Part shown: positions 36,374-45,898 of the stretch, one piece after another | How the letters are laid out: every line of letters starts with the position of its first letter | Numbering within the stretch: the stretch's first letter is position 1 | Assembly: GCF_018413465.1 (NCBI RefSeq) | Contig: NZ_JAHCDK010000001.1 | Span: 434,001 to 498,000 of the forward strand | DNA from: Flavobacterium sp. CYK-55 | Lineage (GTDB): Bacteria; Bacteroidota; Bacteroidia; Flavobacteriales; Flavobacteriaceae | Length of the DNA: 64,000 nucleotides | Direction: 5' to 3' | Program-made: the position numbers and the translations under genes | The notes under the pieces: generated by a model | What the model was told of the DNA's origin: nothing | What the model saw: only the letters and a program-made list of their open reading frames with translations | The model's database searches: none

Positions 36374-38677
36374 CTATCGAACAATCATCACTTTCTTGAC
36401 GGTGGTGTCGGTTCCGTCTTCAGAAGACACAAAAATCATGTACACGCCAGAAGCTACACGGTATTTGCCAAAAGCGGTGGTATCCCATTCTATGGTTCCG
36501 CCCTCAGTAATGAATTCTGAAACTAAGTTGCCTTCAATGTCTGTGATTTTAACATGAGCTTTATCGGTTAAGCCGCTAACTTTGACTGTTCCGGAATATT
36601 CAGGGCGAACAGGATTTGGATAAACATATACATTACTCAAATTGTTGCTGGCTTCGGTGGCTGTTCCTTTAAAAGAAACCATGCCTTTGGCAGTAGCAAA
36701 AAACACTTCGCCGGTAACCGGATTAGCCTCGACATCGTTGATGTTGTTACTCGGTAAAGGTGAGTTGGCTGTTGTAAAATGGTAAATTGTTTTTTGTCCG
36801 TCAGACGACACATAAAAAACACCTGAATCAACCGTGGCAATCCATTTGTTGTTGGCTCCGTCTACAAAAATATCGCTGATGGATTGCTCATACAAAAGTT
36901 CTTGAGCTAATCCGTCTTCAATAATGATGATCGGGTTGGTTTGCAAAACATCATTTGATAAAAAACTGTCGACACTGGGCAGAACACGCAAACCGTTTAA
37001 GGTTCCGATCCATAATTGATTTCGGTTATCAACTGCTACAGCGCGTGCATCAAAAGATGGGAGGTTTCCTCCGTCGGGCGAATTTGAAATGGCCTTGAAA
37101 AGATTGTTGTATCTTTCGTTAAAGCCTATGATTCCGTTGCGCCAACTAGTCATCCACTTGGTGCCGTTTTTATCAATTATCATTCTGCCGGATTTAAACT
37201 GAGTCGAAGTAGTTACTACATCTTGCATATCAAATGATTGCCATTGTCCATTTGACTTCAAAACTTTTACTCCTTTGGCTATCATACTGTTGGTCATCCA
37301 TAGGTTTCCTTCGGCATCAAAAACAGATCCGTTGACGCGAATATCATCAGGAACCTGACCCGGAACTGTCTGTAAACCGTTGGGCGCCGTATTGGTTACG
37401 TTATATAAAAAGTTAGGGATGTCATTTTCAATTTTGAGCAAACCTGAGTAGTGTGAACTTACAAAAACCTGCTTTTCATTGTTTGGATTTACAGCAATTC
37501 TACACAACGAACGGGCGTTTAAAACATCTTGGGCAGATATGTTGAGCCAACCGCTTTTGGTAAGTTTACTAATACCATATTTAGGTAATCCTACACCAAA
37601 AAAATTGTACGGATTATAATCAATATCATAACCCCCGAAAACAGCCCATAAATGATTATTGGTTGCTGTTATGGCAAAAACATTATTTCTCAAAGGCCCA
37701 TCTGGAGTAATGCTGTTAAAGTCAGTTTCAGAAATTGTTTTACTGAAAATTCCGTTTTGCTGGGTGCCGACAAATAAATTATTATCAACCAATCCTGCAC
37801 AAGTAAATGTAGAAGCTTCTGTAGTAACTTGACTACTCAAAACATCTGACTCAAGAGCTAATGAAGCATTATAAACCAAAACATGATTCGGGGTTGAAAT
37901 AAGCAAATGCTGATCATTTCCGCGCACATCAACGGCCGACTCGGGCAATTGCGTTACCAACCCGAATGAGCTTCCTTGCCAACGCTGCAAATTACCAGAA
38001 TTAGTAACCGCAACCAAATTGTTTCCTGTTTTTTCAACAGCCATATAACCTGAACCACCAACATTAAGCCATTGATTGTAATCATTCAAATTGGGATTGG
38101 TCAAATCAGCGCTGTAGATTCCATTGGTTTTTGATGCGGCGTATATTCGTCCGTTAAAAACCGCTGTTTGAGCAACATTAATTTGAGAACCACCCGGTCC
38201 AATAAAATAGGTATCCCCAAACTGAAGTGCATTGAGATTGTATTGTACGACACCAAAATCACACGAAACATATATAATTCCATCAACATCCATAAAATGA
38301 TTGATGCGTTTAACGTTTTGCGGTATTGATTTATTAAGAATATCGACCACATTTAAAATAGAACCGTCAAGCTCATTATAGACAATCATAAGCCCATTTT
38401 CATATCCTATAAGTATTTTTTTGAGTGATGAGCTGTAGTAAACAGCTGTAATAGTTAACCCTGAAAGCCCGTCAATGGTGTTAAGTGTTTTGATGTTTCC
38501 GCTCAGAACATCTTGTATAAGAATTGCGTTTTCAGAAGCAACAATCAGTTTGTTTGAACTCTGTGAGAGGTCGTTGATTTGATTGTATGAAAAGTATCCC
38601 TTCCAAGATTTATTGTATTGTGCTGTAGCACCAAAGCTTATACAGGAAATTAAAAATACGGTGATGAATGCTCTCAT
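36374..38677 (-). CDS. porZ: T9SS component PorZ-like (two beta-propellers plus sorting-type C-terminus)
   Basis: 767 residues. Signal peptide about 1-20 (MRAFITVFLI...FGATAQ). Two consecutive seven-bladed propeller regions follow, with repeats such as LWIGTLNGLRVL, WMTSWRNGIIGF and KWIATVDSGVFY. The last 85 residues form a T9SS C-terminal domain (VYVYPNPVRPEYSG...GVYMIFVSS). This matches PorZ, part of the attachment complex that delivers anionic lipopolysaccharide at the surface. A TTG two codons upstream is not used; the ATG at 38677 gives the signal peptide. Upstream of recO with a 2-base gap. Confidence 0.82.
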   Translation of the reverse strand: MRAFITVFLISCISFGATAQYNKSWKGYFSYNQINDLSQSSNKLIVASENAILIQDVLSGNIKTLNTIDGLSGLTITAVYYSSSLKKILIGYENGLMIVYNELDGSILNVVDILNKSIPQNVKRINHFMDVDGIIYVSCDFGVVQYNLNALQFGDTYFIGPGGSQINVAQTAVFNGRIYAASKTNGIYSADLTNPNLNDYNQWLNVGGSGYMAVEKTGNNLVAVTNSGNLQRWQGSSFGLVTQLPESAVDVRGNDQHLLISTPNHVLVYNASLALESDVLSSQVTTEASTFTCAGLVDNNLFVGTQQNGIFSKTISETDFNSITPDGPLRNNVFAITATNNHLWAVFGGYDIDYNPYNFFGVGLPKYGISKLTKSGWLNISAQDVLNARSLCRIAVNPNNEKQVFVSSHYSGLLKIENDIPNFLYNVTNTAPNGLQTVPGQVPDDIRVNGSVFDAEGNLWMTNSMIAKGVKVLKSNGQWQSFDMQDVVTTSTQFKSGRMIIDKNGTKWMTSWRNGIIGFNERYNNLFKAISNSPDGGNLPSFDARAVAVDNRNQLWIGTLNGLRVLPSVDSFLSNDVLQTNPIIIIEDGLAQELLYEQSISDIFVDGANNKWIATVDSGVFYVSSDGQKTIYHFTTANSPLPSNNINDVEANPVTGEVFFATAKGMVSFKGTATEASNNLSNVYVYPNPVRPEYSGTVKVSGLTDKAHVKITDIEGNLVSEFITEGGTIEWDTTAFGKYRVASGVYMIFVSSEDGTDTTVKKVMIVR

Positions 38678-38697
38678 GAACAAGAATTATTGAAAAA

Positions 38698-38705
38698 CAA
38701 ATATA
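38698..38705 (-). promoter_or_regulatory. -7 promoter element for porZ-recO
   Basis: Minus strand TATATTTG, full consensus, 20 bases before the porZ ATG. The -33 zone is T-rich without an exact TTTG. Confidence 0.45.
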
Positions 38706-38740
38706 GCAGAAAACGAAAAAAGCTTCGATTTAATATGTAC

Positions 38741-38776
38741 ACAAAAAAAGCCTTTCTAACAAATGCAGAAAGGCTT
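38741..38776 (-). terminator. Terminator after gdhA
   Basis: AAGCCTTTCT and AGAAAGGCTT form a perfect 10-base-pair stem (38748-38757, 38767-38776) and the minus strand continues with T. It starts 22 bases after the gdhA stop. Confidence 0.88.
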
Positions 38777-38798
38777 CTTGTTTTATGGTGGTGGTTGA

Positions 38799-40142
38799 TT
38801 ATACAACTCCTTGACCCAACATTGCATCGGCAACTTTAACAAATCCGGCAACATTAGCTCCTTTAACGTAATCAACAAATCCGGTTTCGTCTTTGCCGTA
38901 TTTTACACACGCTTCGTGAATATCACTCATGATTCTGTGCAAACGTTGATCAACTTCTTCACGGGTCCAGCTCAAACGCAATGAATTTTGCGACATTTCT
39001 AAACCTGAAGTAGCTACACCTCCGGCATTTGAAGCTTTTCCTGGTGCGAACAAAATTTTCGCAGCCAAAAATACTTCAATAGCTTCTGGTGTTGAAGGCA
39101 TATTGGCACCTTCGGCCACACAAATACAACCGTTAGCAACAAGCAATTTAGCTTCATCTCCATTGAGCTCGTTTTGGGTTGCACACGGAAGAGCCACATC
39201 GCATTTTACTTCCCACGGACGTTTTCCAGCAACGTACTTTGCGTTAGGATATTTCTCTAGATACTCATTAATACGTCCGTAACGAACGTTTTTGATTTCC
39301 ATTAAGAACGCTAATTTCTCAGCGTTGATTCCGTCAGCATCATAAATGTATCCTGAAGAATCTGAAGCTGTAACTACTTTTCCGCCTAATTCTGTAGCTT
39401 TTTCAATAGCATATTGCGCTACGTTTCCTGAACCTGAAACAACAACGGTTTTACCAGCGAAGCTTTCTCCGCGTGTAGCCAACATATTTTGAGCAAAATA
39501 CACATCTCCGTAACCAGTAGCCTCGGGACGAATTAACGAACCTCCAAAAGTGATTCCTTTTCCGGTAAGAACTCCTGTAAACTCGTTACGCAATTTTTTG
39601 TATTGTCCAAACATGTAGCCTACTTCTCTTCCGCCCACACCGATATCTCCGGCAGGAACATCCGTATCAGCCCCGATGTGTCTTTGCAATTCCGTCATGA
39701 ACGCTTGACAAAAACGCATGATTTCATTATCAGATTTCCCTTTTGGATCAAAATCAGAACCGCCTTTTCCTCCACCCATCGGCAAAGTAGTCAATGAGTT
39801 TTTGAATACTTGTTCAAAAGCCAAGAATTTCAAAATACTCAAGTTTACAGTAGGATGAAAACGAATTCCTCCTTTATATGGACCGATAGCAGAGTTCATT
39901 TGAATTCTGTATCCGCGATTAACTTGCGTGTTTCCGGCATCATCAATCCAACAAACGCGGAACATGATTACGCGCTCAGGTTCAACCATACGCTCCAAGA
40001 GCATTTTGTTTTGGTATTTTTTATTTTGTTCGATAAACGGAATAACTGTTTCAGCTACTTCCTTAACTGCTTGCATGAATTCCGGTTCGTGTCCGTTTCT
40101 TTGTGCAACCAAGTCGATAAATGCATTGATACTTTGTGACAT
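38799..40142 (-). CDS. gdhA: NADP-type glutamate dehydrogenase
   Basis: Reductive amination of 2-oxoglutarate. 447 residues, the length of the hexameric NADP-dependent class. Substrate and catalytic lysines are K90 (GPYKGGIRFHP), K114 and K126 (PMGGGKGGSDF). The nucleotide-binding segment VVSGSGNVAQYA is in the second half. An in-frame start 20 codons upstream would run into the promoter; MSQSINAF is the accepted N-terminus. Monocistronic, with its own promoter and terminator. Confidence 0.96.
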   Translation of the reverse strand: MSQSINAFIDLVAQRNGHEPEFMQAVKEVAETVIPFIEQNKKYQNKMLLERMVEPERVIMFRVCWIDDAGNTQVNRGYRIQMNSAIGPYKGGIRFHPTVNLSILKFLAFEQVFKNSLTTLPMGGGKGGSDFDPKGKSDNEIMRFCQAFMTELQRHIGADTDVPAGDIGVGGREVGYMFGQYKKLRNEFTGVLTGKGITFGGSLIRPEATGYGDVYFAQNMLATRGESFAGKTVVVSGSGNVAQYAIEKATELGGKVVTASDSSGYIYDADGINAEKLAFLMEIKNVRYGRINEYLEKYPNAKYVAGKRPWEVKCDVALPCATQNELNGDEAKLLVANGCICVAEGANMPSTPEAIEVFLAAKILFAPGKASNAGGVATSGLEMSQNSLRLSWTREEVDQRLHRIMSDIHEACVKYGKDETGFVDYVKGANVAGFVKVADAMLGQGVV

Positions 40143-40191
40143 AATTTGAAGATTATAATCGTTTAATGAAATCGTTTTCGTTATTCGGCGA

Positions 40192-40199
40192 CAAATATA
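40192..40199 (-). promoter_or_regulatory. -7 promoter element for gdhA
   Basis: Minus strand TATATTTG lies about 50 bases before the gdhA ATG. The leader would be about 45 bases long. Confidence 0.45.
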
Positions 40200-40342
40200 C
40201 ATTTTTATGAATTTAACGGTTATATTTTTTTTAGATTCTTACCACAACCTGACTTTCTATTGAAATTAATTGGCTCATGACAAATAATTTTTCATACCAA
40301 AAAACCAAAAAGTAAAATTCACCGTTTAATAAAAAATCTTTT

Positions 40343-40374
40343 TTTTAAAAGTGAATGATGTTTTTATATATTTG
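40343..40374 (+). promoter_or_regulatory. Promoter of the surface-protein gene
   Basis: TTTT (40343-40346), 20 bases, then TATATTTG (40367-40374), full -7 consensus. The leader to the ATG at 40396 would be about 16 bases. Together with the gdhA element it makes this gap a divergent promoter region. Confidence 0.5.
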
Positions 40375-40395
40375 TCGAGAATTGAAATCAACCCT

Positions 40396-41184
40396 ATGAA
40401 AATGCCCAAGTATCTTTTATTGACCTTGCTTATTGCTTTGGGAGCTACCAAGCAGGTGCAAGCTCAGTTTGGTTTTTCTCATGAAATCGGTGCCATTGCT
40501 GGCCCGGTGGCTTTTCAATCAGATTATGGTGAAAGACGTGATTACAACACCAATGCCGGAAATACCGGTTACGGAATTGGTCTTATTCATTATCTAAACT
40601 TCTCATACAGAGCCGACTGTAACTGTTACAACCCTGAAACTTATTTTAACGATCACTTTAAACTAAGAAATGAATTGTCCTTCAACAAAACAATGCTTCG
40701 TCATTACGGAGAATGGGTTGATGGTGACCGAAAAAAACTTTTTAACAGACAACTTAGAGCTATGAGAGGCTCTACTTCTGTTACTAATATCGGTATGCAA
40801 TTGGAGTATTTCCCGTTGAGTATCCGCGATTTTACAGCTTCAGTGGGTGCGTTTGCTCCATATGTAAGTTTAGGAGGACAGTTTAGTTTTTATGATCCGA
40901 GTGCTCGATCAACTTTGGGTCGTTTAAATCAACCTGCCACTACTCCTGTTAAATACTATAATGCTACCGAAAACGGAACCGGAACTGTCTGGTCAGTTGT
41001 GTGGAGTGTCGGAACGCGTTACAAAATCTCACCTTCGTCAGATTTATTAGCTGATTTCAGATGGCAATATTATTTCTCTGATTGGGTAGACGGTTTAAAT
41101 CCTAATCCAAATATCTACACTGAAAACAAAGCCAATGATTGGTTGGTTTGGTTCAATGTTGGATACATTTATTACATCCAATAA
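40396..41184 (+). CDS. Predicted outer-membrane/surface protein, THC0290_0291-like
   Basis: 262 residues with a signal peptide (about 1-24, ending VQAQ). The mature part is rich in aromatic, Gly and alternating residues, ending LVWFNVGYIYYIQ, which looks like an outer-membrane beta-barrel or a surface lipid-facing protein. I recall the same opening (FGFSHEIGAIAGPVAFQSDY) in a flavobacterial family named THC0290_0291, function unknown. CNCYNPETYFNDHF holds two cysteines that could form a disulfide. The start is the ATG after the promoter; an upstream one would run through the -7 box. Confidence 0.75.
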   Translation: MKMPKYLLLTLLIALGATKQVQAQFGFSHEIGAIAGPVAFQSDYGERRDYNTNAGNTGYGIGLIHYLNFSYRADCNCYNPETYFNDHFKLRNELSFNKTMLRHYGEWVDGDRKKLFNRQLRAMRGSTSVTNIGMQLEYFPLSIRDFTASVGAFAPYVSLGGQFSFYDPSARSTLGRLNQPATTPVKYYNATENGTGTVWSVVWSVGTRYKISPSSDLLADFRWQYYFSDWVDGLNPNPNIYTENKANDWLVWFNVGYIYYIQ

Positions 41185-41204
41185 TTCCTAGAAATTTTTA
41201 ATAA

Positions 41205-41235
41205 AAAAGCCCGATAATATCAATCGGGCTTTTCT
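41205..41235. terminator. Bidirectional terminator
   Basis: AAAAGCCCGAT (41205-41215) pairs with ATCGGGCTTTT (41223-41233) over a 7-base loop. It serves the surface-protein gene and the convergent cystathionine gamma-synthase-like gene. Confidence 0.9.
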
Positions 41236-41242
41236 TTTTATG

Positions 41243-42385
41243 TTAGGCTAAGGCCTGCTTTAAATCTTCTATCAAATCATCGGCATCTTCAATACCAACG
41301 CTCAATCGAACCAAATCATCGGTAATGCCAATTTCTTTTCGTTTGTCTTCAGGAATTGAAGCGTGTGTCATCAGCGCCGGATGATTCGCTAGTGACTCAA
41401 CACCGCCCAACGATTCCGCCAAAGTGAATACTTTAAGTTTTTCTAAGAAATCAGTGGCGTCTTTCTTCAAGCCCGAAGTAAAGGTAAATGAAACCATTCC
41501 GCCAAAACCACTCATTTGTTTTTTGGCTACTTCGTGAAACGGATGTGAAGCCAAGCCCGGATAATACACTTGTTTAACTTTGGGATGACTGTTCAAGAAT
41601 GCGACTATTTTTTCGCCATTCTCACAGTGACGTTGTACGCGCAAATGCAACGTTTTAATTCCGCGCAACACTAAATAACTATCCATCGGACCTAAGGTTC
41701 CACCGGTTGCAAATTGTTTGAAATGTAATTCATCGCCCAATTCTTTATCTTTAATAATCAAAGCCCCGGCAATCACATCGCTGTGTCCACCCAAATATTT
41801 AGTGGCCGAATGCATCACAATATCAGCACCCAAATCAAGTGGGCGTTGCAAATAGGGCGTTGCAAAAGTATTGTCAACGGCAAAAAGAATGTTGTGCCTT
41901 TTGGTGATCTTGGCAATTTCAGCAATATCGGCCAATTTCATCAGCGGATTGGTTGGTGTTTCAACCCAAACCAATTTTGTGTTCTGGTTGATGAGCGACT
42001 GAAATTTGTCAAAATCGTTCATATCTACAAAGTGGAATTTAATGCCGCTGTCTTTATACAAACGCGTAAACAATCGATACGTTCCGCCGTATAAATCATC
42101 CATAGCAATCACTTCGTCACCGGCTTTAAACATACGCAACAAACAATCGGTAGCGGCTAATCCTGAAGAAAAAGCCAATCCGCGCGCACCGTTTTCAATT
42201 GATGCCAAAGCGTCTTCTAAAGCCTGACGCGTTGGGTTGGCCGCACGGCTGTATTCATAATCGCCAACGGGTTGTCCGGGCGTTACTTGCGCATAAGTTG
42301 AAGTCTGAAAAACCGGTGGCATCACCGCTCCGGTTACCGGCTCATGGTGTTGTCCTCCGTGTATGGTTTTGGTATTGAATTTCAT
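41243..42385 (-). CDS. Cys/Met metabolism PLP enzyme (cystathionine gamma-synthase-like)
   Basis: 380 residues of the trans-sulfuration enzyme family. The PLP lysine is K196 in HSATKYLGGHSD; YSRAANPTR and the aromatic YGGTYRLF segment are also in place. Members make or break cystathionine (gamma-synthase, gamma-lyase, beta-lyase). The sequence alone does not separate these; the closest I can say is cystathionine gamma-synthase, used in methionine synthesis. A -7 box sits 18 bases upstream and the shared terminator follows. Confidence 0.9.
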   Translation of the reverse strand: MKFNTKTIHGGQHHEPVTGAVMPPVFQTSTYAQVTPGQPVGDYEYSRAANPTRQALEDALASIENGARGLAFSSGLAATDCLLRMFKAGDEVIAMDDLYGGTYRLFTRLYKDSGIKFHFVDMNDFDKFQSLINQNTKLVWVETPTNPLMKLADIAEIAKITKRHNILFAVDNTFATPYLQRPLDLGADIVMHSATKYLGGHSDVIAGALIIKDKELGDELHFKQFATGGTLGPMDSYLVLRGIKTLHLRVQRHCENGEKIVAFLNSHPKVKQVYYPGLASHPFHEVAKKQMSGFGGMVSFTFTSGLKKDATDFLEKLKVFTLAESLGGVESLANHPALMTHASIPEDKRKEIGITDDLVRLSVGIEDADDLIEDLKQALA

Positions 42386-42402
42386 TTGAATTTATTTTTT
42401 GC

Positions 42403-42410
42403 CAAATTTA
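42403..42410 (-). promoter_or_regulatory. -7 promoter element for the cystathionine gamma-synthase-like gene
   Basis: Minus strand TAAATTTG matches TAnnTTTG, with the predicted start site about 12 bases before the ATG. No -33 TTTG found. Confidence 0.4.
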
Positions 42411-42460
42411 TCTTTAATTGTTGAATGATGCATTACCTTTAATAAAAATATAATTCGAGT

Positions 42461-43222
42461 ATGAAAAAGCTATGTTTTTTGTGCTTTTCAGCATGGGTTT
42501 TGACTTCATGTCAATCAGAAATTGCCTTTGAACCGCAACATTATCAGGCGCAAGACAAAGCTAAATGTCTGCCCGAAGAAGGCTGTGCCAAGTTTAGCCT
42601 GGACATCATGGCCGCCACGGGTAAAAATGTGGCTTCTGACAGCATCAACAACTCCGTTTTTAAAATGATTCGCCGCGCGATGTATGTGGGTGAAAAACCG
42701 CAAGAAGCCCAAAACTATCTACAACTGGCCAACAGTTTTGTGCAAACGCACGAGCAAATCAAAAAAGAATTTCAAGAGCGATTTAAAGAAACCTCGCCAT
42801 CTTGGGAAGCTACCGGAAAAAGTCATGTGCAATGGCAATCAGACAAAATCGTCAATGTGGTTTTTGAATATTACGCTTTTACAGGCGGAGCGCACGGTTA
42901 TGGTGGCAAACTCTCACAGATCTTTGATGCGCAAACCGGAAAAACCATTCCCAATCGGCAGCTATTTACCGACAGTTTATCGGTTTTAAACATGGTTGAA
43001 GAACAGTTTCGCAAACAGAATAAAATAGCACCAAAAACATCCCTAACCGAGGCCGGATATTTCTTGCCCGAAGATCAATTTGTCTTTCCTAAAAACATTT
43101 ATTACAACGCTAAAGGAATTGTTTTTCATTACAATCCATACGAAATTGCCGCTTATGTTGTGGGCGATATTGAAGTCGTTTTGCCGTATGCAAAAATGGA
43201 TCAGTATCTGCGGTTTAAATAA
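42461..43222 (+). CDS. Lipoprotein with DUF4163/DUF3298 (RsiV-like) domains
   Basis: 253 residues. Signal peptide with lipobox LTSC (Cys 17), then a DUF4163-like half and a C-terminal DUF3298 half: NVVFEYYAFTGGAHGYG, FLPEDQFVFPKN and GIVFHYNPYEIAAYVVG. This pairing is seen in anti-sigma factor RsiV of Bacillus and in many secreted lipoproteins of unknown role. No sigma factor is next to it, so an anti-sigma role is not supported here. Its last 8 bases overlap the convergent DinB-family gene. Confidence 0.88.
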   Translation: MKKLCFLCFSAWVLTSCQSEIAFEPQHYQAQDKAKCLPEEGCAKFSLDIMAATGKNVASDSINNSVFKMIRRAMYVGEKPQEAQNYLQLANSFVQTHEQIKKEFQERFKETSPSWEATGKSHVQWQSDKIVNVVFEYYAFTGGAHGYGGKLSQIFDAQTGKTIPNRQLFTDSLSVLNMVEEQFRKQNKIAPKTSLTEAGYFLPEDQFVFPKNIYYNAKGIVFHYNPYEIAAYVVGDIEVVLPYAKMDQYLRFK

Positions 43223-43676
43223 ACTTGCGAATACCCATCATGATTCCGGTGTGAACGGCTTCGTGATAATTGTTGAATGCGATGGCGTCTTCGGTTGAAT
43301 TCATCGTAAAACCTGACATCGAAGTAAAACCATTAAAAGTGGTTCCGCTGAATTTTCCGGATTGATAATCTGCTTGCGTTTGCTCAATAGTTTTGAACAA
43401 TAATGCGCGAATTTGTGCTACTTCATCTGCGTCAACATCGCCTTCAGGCTTGGTTCCTTTTCGGTATTTCTCGACCATTTCATCGGTAACCATCATTGGC
43501 AAACCCGAAAGTTTATACACCAACATTTGCTGCACCACCACAATATGACCGATGTTCCAAATCAGGTTATTTGAAAATCCGTCGGGAATTTTATTGAGTT
43601 GTTCTAACGAATAATTGTCCAGAAATGAAAGCAATACGTTTCGGCTGGTTCTGTTGATTTCAAAAGCAGTATTCAT
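43215..43676 (-). CDS. DinB/YfiT-like four-helix metal-binding protein
   Basis: 153 residues. The metal triad of the DinB family (unrelated to polymerase IV) is suggested by H in NIGHIVVVQQ and HEAVH near the C-terminus. Some members act as thiol transferases or damage-inducible proteins; function here is unknown. The start (MNTAFEINR) is 13 codons inside the longest frame. Confidence 0.82.
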   Translation of the reverse strand: MNTAFEINRTSRNVLLSFLDNYSLEQLNKIPDGFSNNLIWNIGHIVVVQQMLVYKLSGLPMMVTDEMVEKYRKGTKPEGDVDADEVAQIRALLFKTIEQTQADYQSGKFSGTTFNGFTSMSGFTMNSTEDAIAFNNYHEAVHTGIMMGIRKFI

Positions 43677-43743
43677 GAAGATATTTTTGCTTAAAAATAA
43701 GCATTTTGGCGGCAAATGAATTTTCTTTGCAAAAAGAATTTTT

Positions 43744-44094
43744 ATGAATGTTGTCTATTATCTCAAGTCTTGCGACACTTGTCAAAAGATTCTCAAATCA
43801 TTACCTCAAAACCACGGCCTTGTTTTGCACGATATCAAACAAGAACCACTCAATGGCGAACAAATTGACGCGCTGAAAAATATAGCCGGAAGCTACGAAG
43901 CACTTTTTAGCCGAAAAGCCCAATTGTATAAATCGCTCGGGCTCAAAGATCAAAATCTTACCGAGGCTGATTACCGCAAATATTTACTCGAACACTACAC
44001 TTTTTTAAGTCGACCGGTTTTTGTGATTGACGATAAAATATTCATTGGCAATCAAGCCGCCAGCGTTCAAAAAGCCATAGAAGCCTTATCGTAA
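43744..44094 (+). CDS. ArsC/Spx family thioredoxin-fold protein
   Basis: 116 residues with a CxxC at C10-C13 (KSCDTCQKI) and the C-terminal half typical of ArsC/YffB/Spx (FLSRPVFVIDDKIFIGN). Plasmid-type arsenate reductases use the first cysteine; the second is a thioredoxin-like feature of Spx and some relatives. No ars genes are near, so arsenate reduction is only one possibility. The stop shares a base with the start of the EamA transporter gene. Confidence 0.83.
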   Translation: MNVVYYLKSCDTCQKILKSLPQNHGLVLHDIKQEPLNGEQIDALKNIAGSYEALFSRKAQLYKSLGLKDQNLTEADYRKYLLEHYTFLSRPVFVIDDKIFIGNQAASVQKAIEALS

Positions 44095-44990
44095 TGACAG
44101 CGCGTAAATGGGCATTGTTGGCAGCACTATCGGTTTCGCTGATCTACGGAATGACTTTTACCATTGCCAAAGACGTGATGCCTGCTTATGTGGCGCCGTT
44201 TGGATTTATTTTGCTGCGCGTGGGCGGCTCAACTGTATTATTTTGGCTCGTGGCTGCTTTGCGTCCGAAACAAAAAATTGCGCGCGAAGATTATTTTAGA
44301 ATTATGGCAGCGGCTTTGTTTGGCGTGGCCATCAACATGCTCACTTTTTTTAAAGGATTGAGTTTGACATCGCCCATATCGGCTGCCGTAATCATGGTGA
44401 CAACGCCTATTATTGTCTTGATTTTATCAGCTGTTTTGATGCGTGAAAAAATGAAACCGCTCAAAGTTTTAGGTATTAGCTTAGGATTGGCCGGAACTGT
44501 TTTGCTCATTGCTTTTGGCAAATCATACAGCGGTTCGCCCAATGCCACTTTGGGTAATTTGCTCGTGTTTATCAATGCGGTTTCATACGGGCTTTACCTG
44601 ATTATTGTCAAAAATATTATGGCCCGATACGACGCTTTTGTACTGGTCAAATGGATTTATACTTTTGGGCTTTTGATGGTTTTACCGTTTGGATGGTCAG
44701 AATTACAGGCGGTTGATTGGGTTCAAATTCCAACTGATTTATACTGGAAAATTGGTTTTGTCGTAGTGTTTTCAACCTTTGGAACTTATTTACTCAATTT
44801 GTTATCAATGCGTGAGCTCAAGCCGACCACAGTGGCCGTTTTTATTTATCTACAACCTTTGTTTGCGGCGCTCATCGCCATTGGTTTGGGCAAAGATCAC
44901 TTGAACAGCGTCAAGCTCATGGCAGCCGCTCTGATTTTTGTGGGTGTTTATTTAGTAACACAGAAAAATACTCCAAAAGCTTCGTCTTAA
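44094..44990 (+). CDS. EamA/DMT family transporter
   Basis: 298 residues, ten hydrophobic segments in two repeated halves (first half about 5-145, second about 150-290), each ending in the pattern of EamA domains (KPLKVLGISLGLAGTVLLI and LNSVKLMAAALIFVGVYLVT). It belongs to the drug/metabolite superfamily; substrate unknown. TAATG overlap with the ArsC-like gene suggests a two-gene operon. Confidence 0.88.
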   Translation: MTARKWALLAALSVSLIYGMTFTIAKDVMPAYVAPFGFILLRVGGSTVLFWLVAALRPKQKIAREDYFRIMAAALFGVAINMLTFFKGLSLTSPISAAVIMVTTPIIVLILSAVLMREKMKPLKVLGISLGLAGTVLLIAFGKSYSGSPNATLGNLLVFINAVSYGLYLIIVKNIMARYDAFVLVKWIYTFGLLMVLPFGWSELQAVDWVQIPTDLYWKIGFVVVFSTFGTYLLNLLSMRELKPTTVAVFIYLQPLFAALIAIGLGKDHLNSVKLMAAALIFVGVYLVTQKNTPKASS

Positions 44991-45007
44991 ACCAAGCGGT
45001 TTTTGTG

Positions 45008-45015
45008 TATCTTTG
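45008..45015 (+). promoter_or_regulatory. -7 promoter element for yicC-gmk-nadD
   Basis: TATCTTTG matches TAnnTTTG, 22 bases before the yicC ATG. The -33 area has no exact TTTG. Confidence 0.45.
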
Positions 45016-45037
45016 GTTTCTTTTTTACTGAATTTGT

Positions 45038-45898
45038 ATGATACAATCCATGACCGGTTTTGGCAAAGCTACGCTACAGTTGGCAACCAAAAAAGTTACT
45101 ATAGAAATCAAATCACTCAACAGCAAAGGCTTAGATTTAAACACGAGAATGCCCTCAGTTTACCGCGAAATGGAACTCAATTTGCGCAACCAAATTGCCC
45201 AATCGCTCGAGCGCGGAAAAATTGATTTTTCATTGTTTGTTGAAATTACCGGCGAGGAAACTTCTTCAAAAATCAATGCACCCATCATCAAAGGATATAT
45301 CGCACAAATGCGTGAAATTCTCCCCGAGGCTGACCCAACTGAGCTCATGAAAATGGCCGTTCGTATGCCCGATGCGCTCAAAACCGAACGCGATGATATT
45401 GACCCCGAAGAATGGAAACAAATTCAATCGGTAATTGATCAAGCGCTAAACAACATCAATCAATTTCGCAAAGACGAAGGCGTCACGCTTGAGAAAGAAT
45501 TTTTGCATCGCATTGCGAACATTTTAAACCTCATGAATCAGGCTTTGGCGTACGATGCCGAAAGAGTAGAAACGGTTAAAACTCGTTTGCGTGCGGCTTT
45601 AGATGAGCTCAAAGAAAATGTTGATGAAAATCGTTTTGAACAAGAACTCATTTTCTATCTCGAAAAATATGACATTACTGAAGAGAAAGTTCGCTTGGAA
45701 AGCCATTTGAACTACTTCATTGAAACCTTAGCCGGAAACGAAGCCAACGGCAGAAAACTCGGTTTTATCACGCAAGAAATGGGTCGTGAAATCAATACGA
45801 TGGGTTCAAAATCAAATCATTCCGAAATGCAAAAACTCGTTGTGATGATGAAAGACGAACTCGAAAAAATCAAAGAACAAGTACTCAACGTTCTATAA
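45038..45898 (+). CDS. yicC: YicC family endoribonuclease-like protein
   Basis: 286 residues. N-terminal MIQSMTGFGKATL and C-terminal GREINTMGSKSNHSEMQ are the two signature ends of the YicC/YloC family, with a central helical stretch. E. coli YicC has been reported to act as an endoribonuclease. It is first in a tight operon: its TAA overlaps the gmk ATG by one base. Confidence 0.92.
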   Translation: MIQSMTGFGKATLQLATKKVTIEIKSLNSKGLDLNTRMPSVYREMELNLRNQIAQSLERGKIDFSLFVEITGEETSSKINAPIIKGYIAQMREILPEADPTELMKMAVRMPDALKTERDDIDPEEWKQIQSVIDQALNNINQFRKDEGVTLEKEFLHRIANILNLMNQALAYDAERVETVKTRLRAALDELKENVDENRFEQELIFYLEKYDITEEKVRLESHLNYFIETLAGNEANGRKLGFITQEMGREINTMGSKSNHSEMQKLVVMMKDELEKIKEQVLNVL

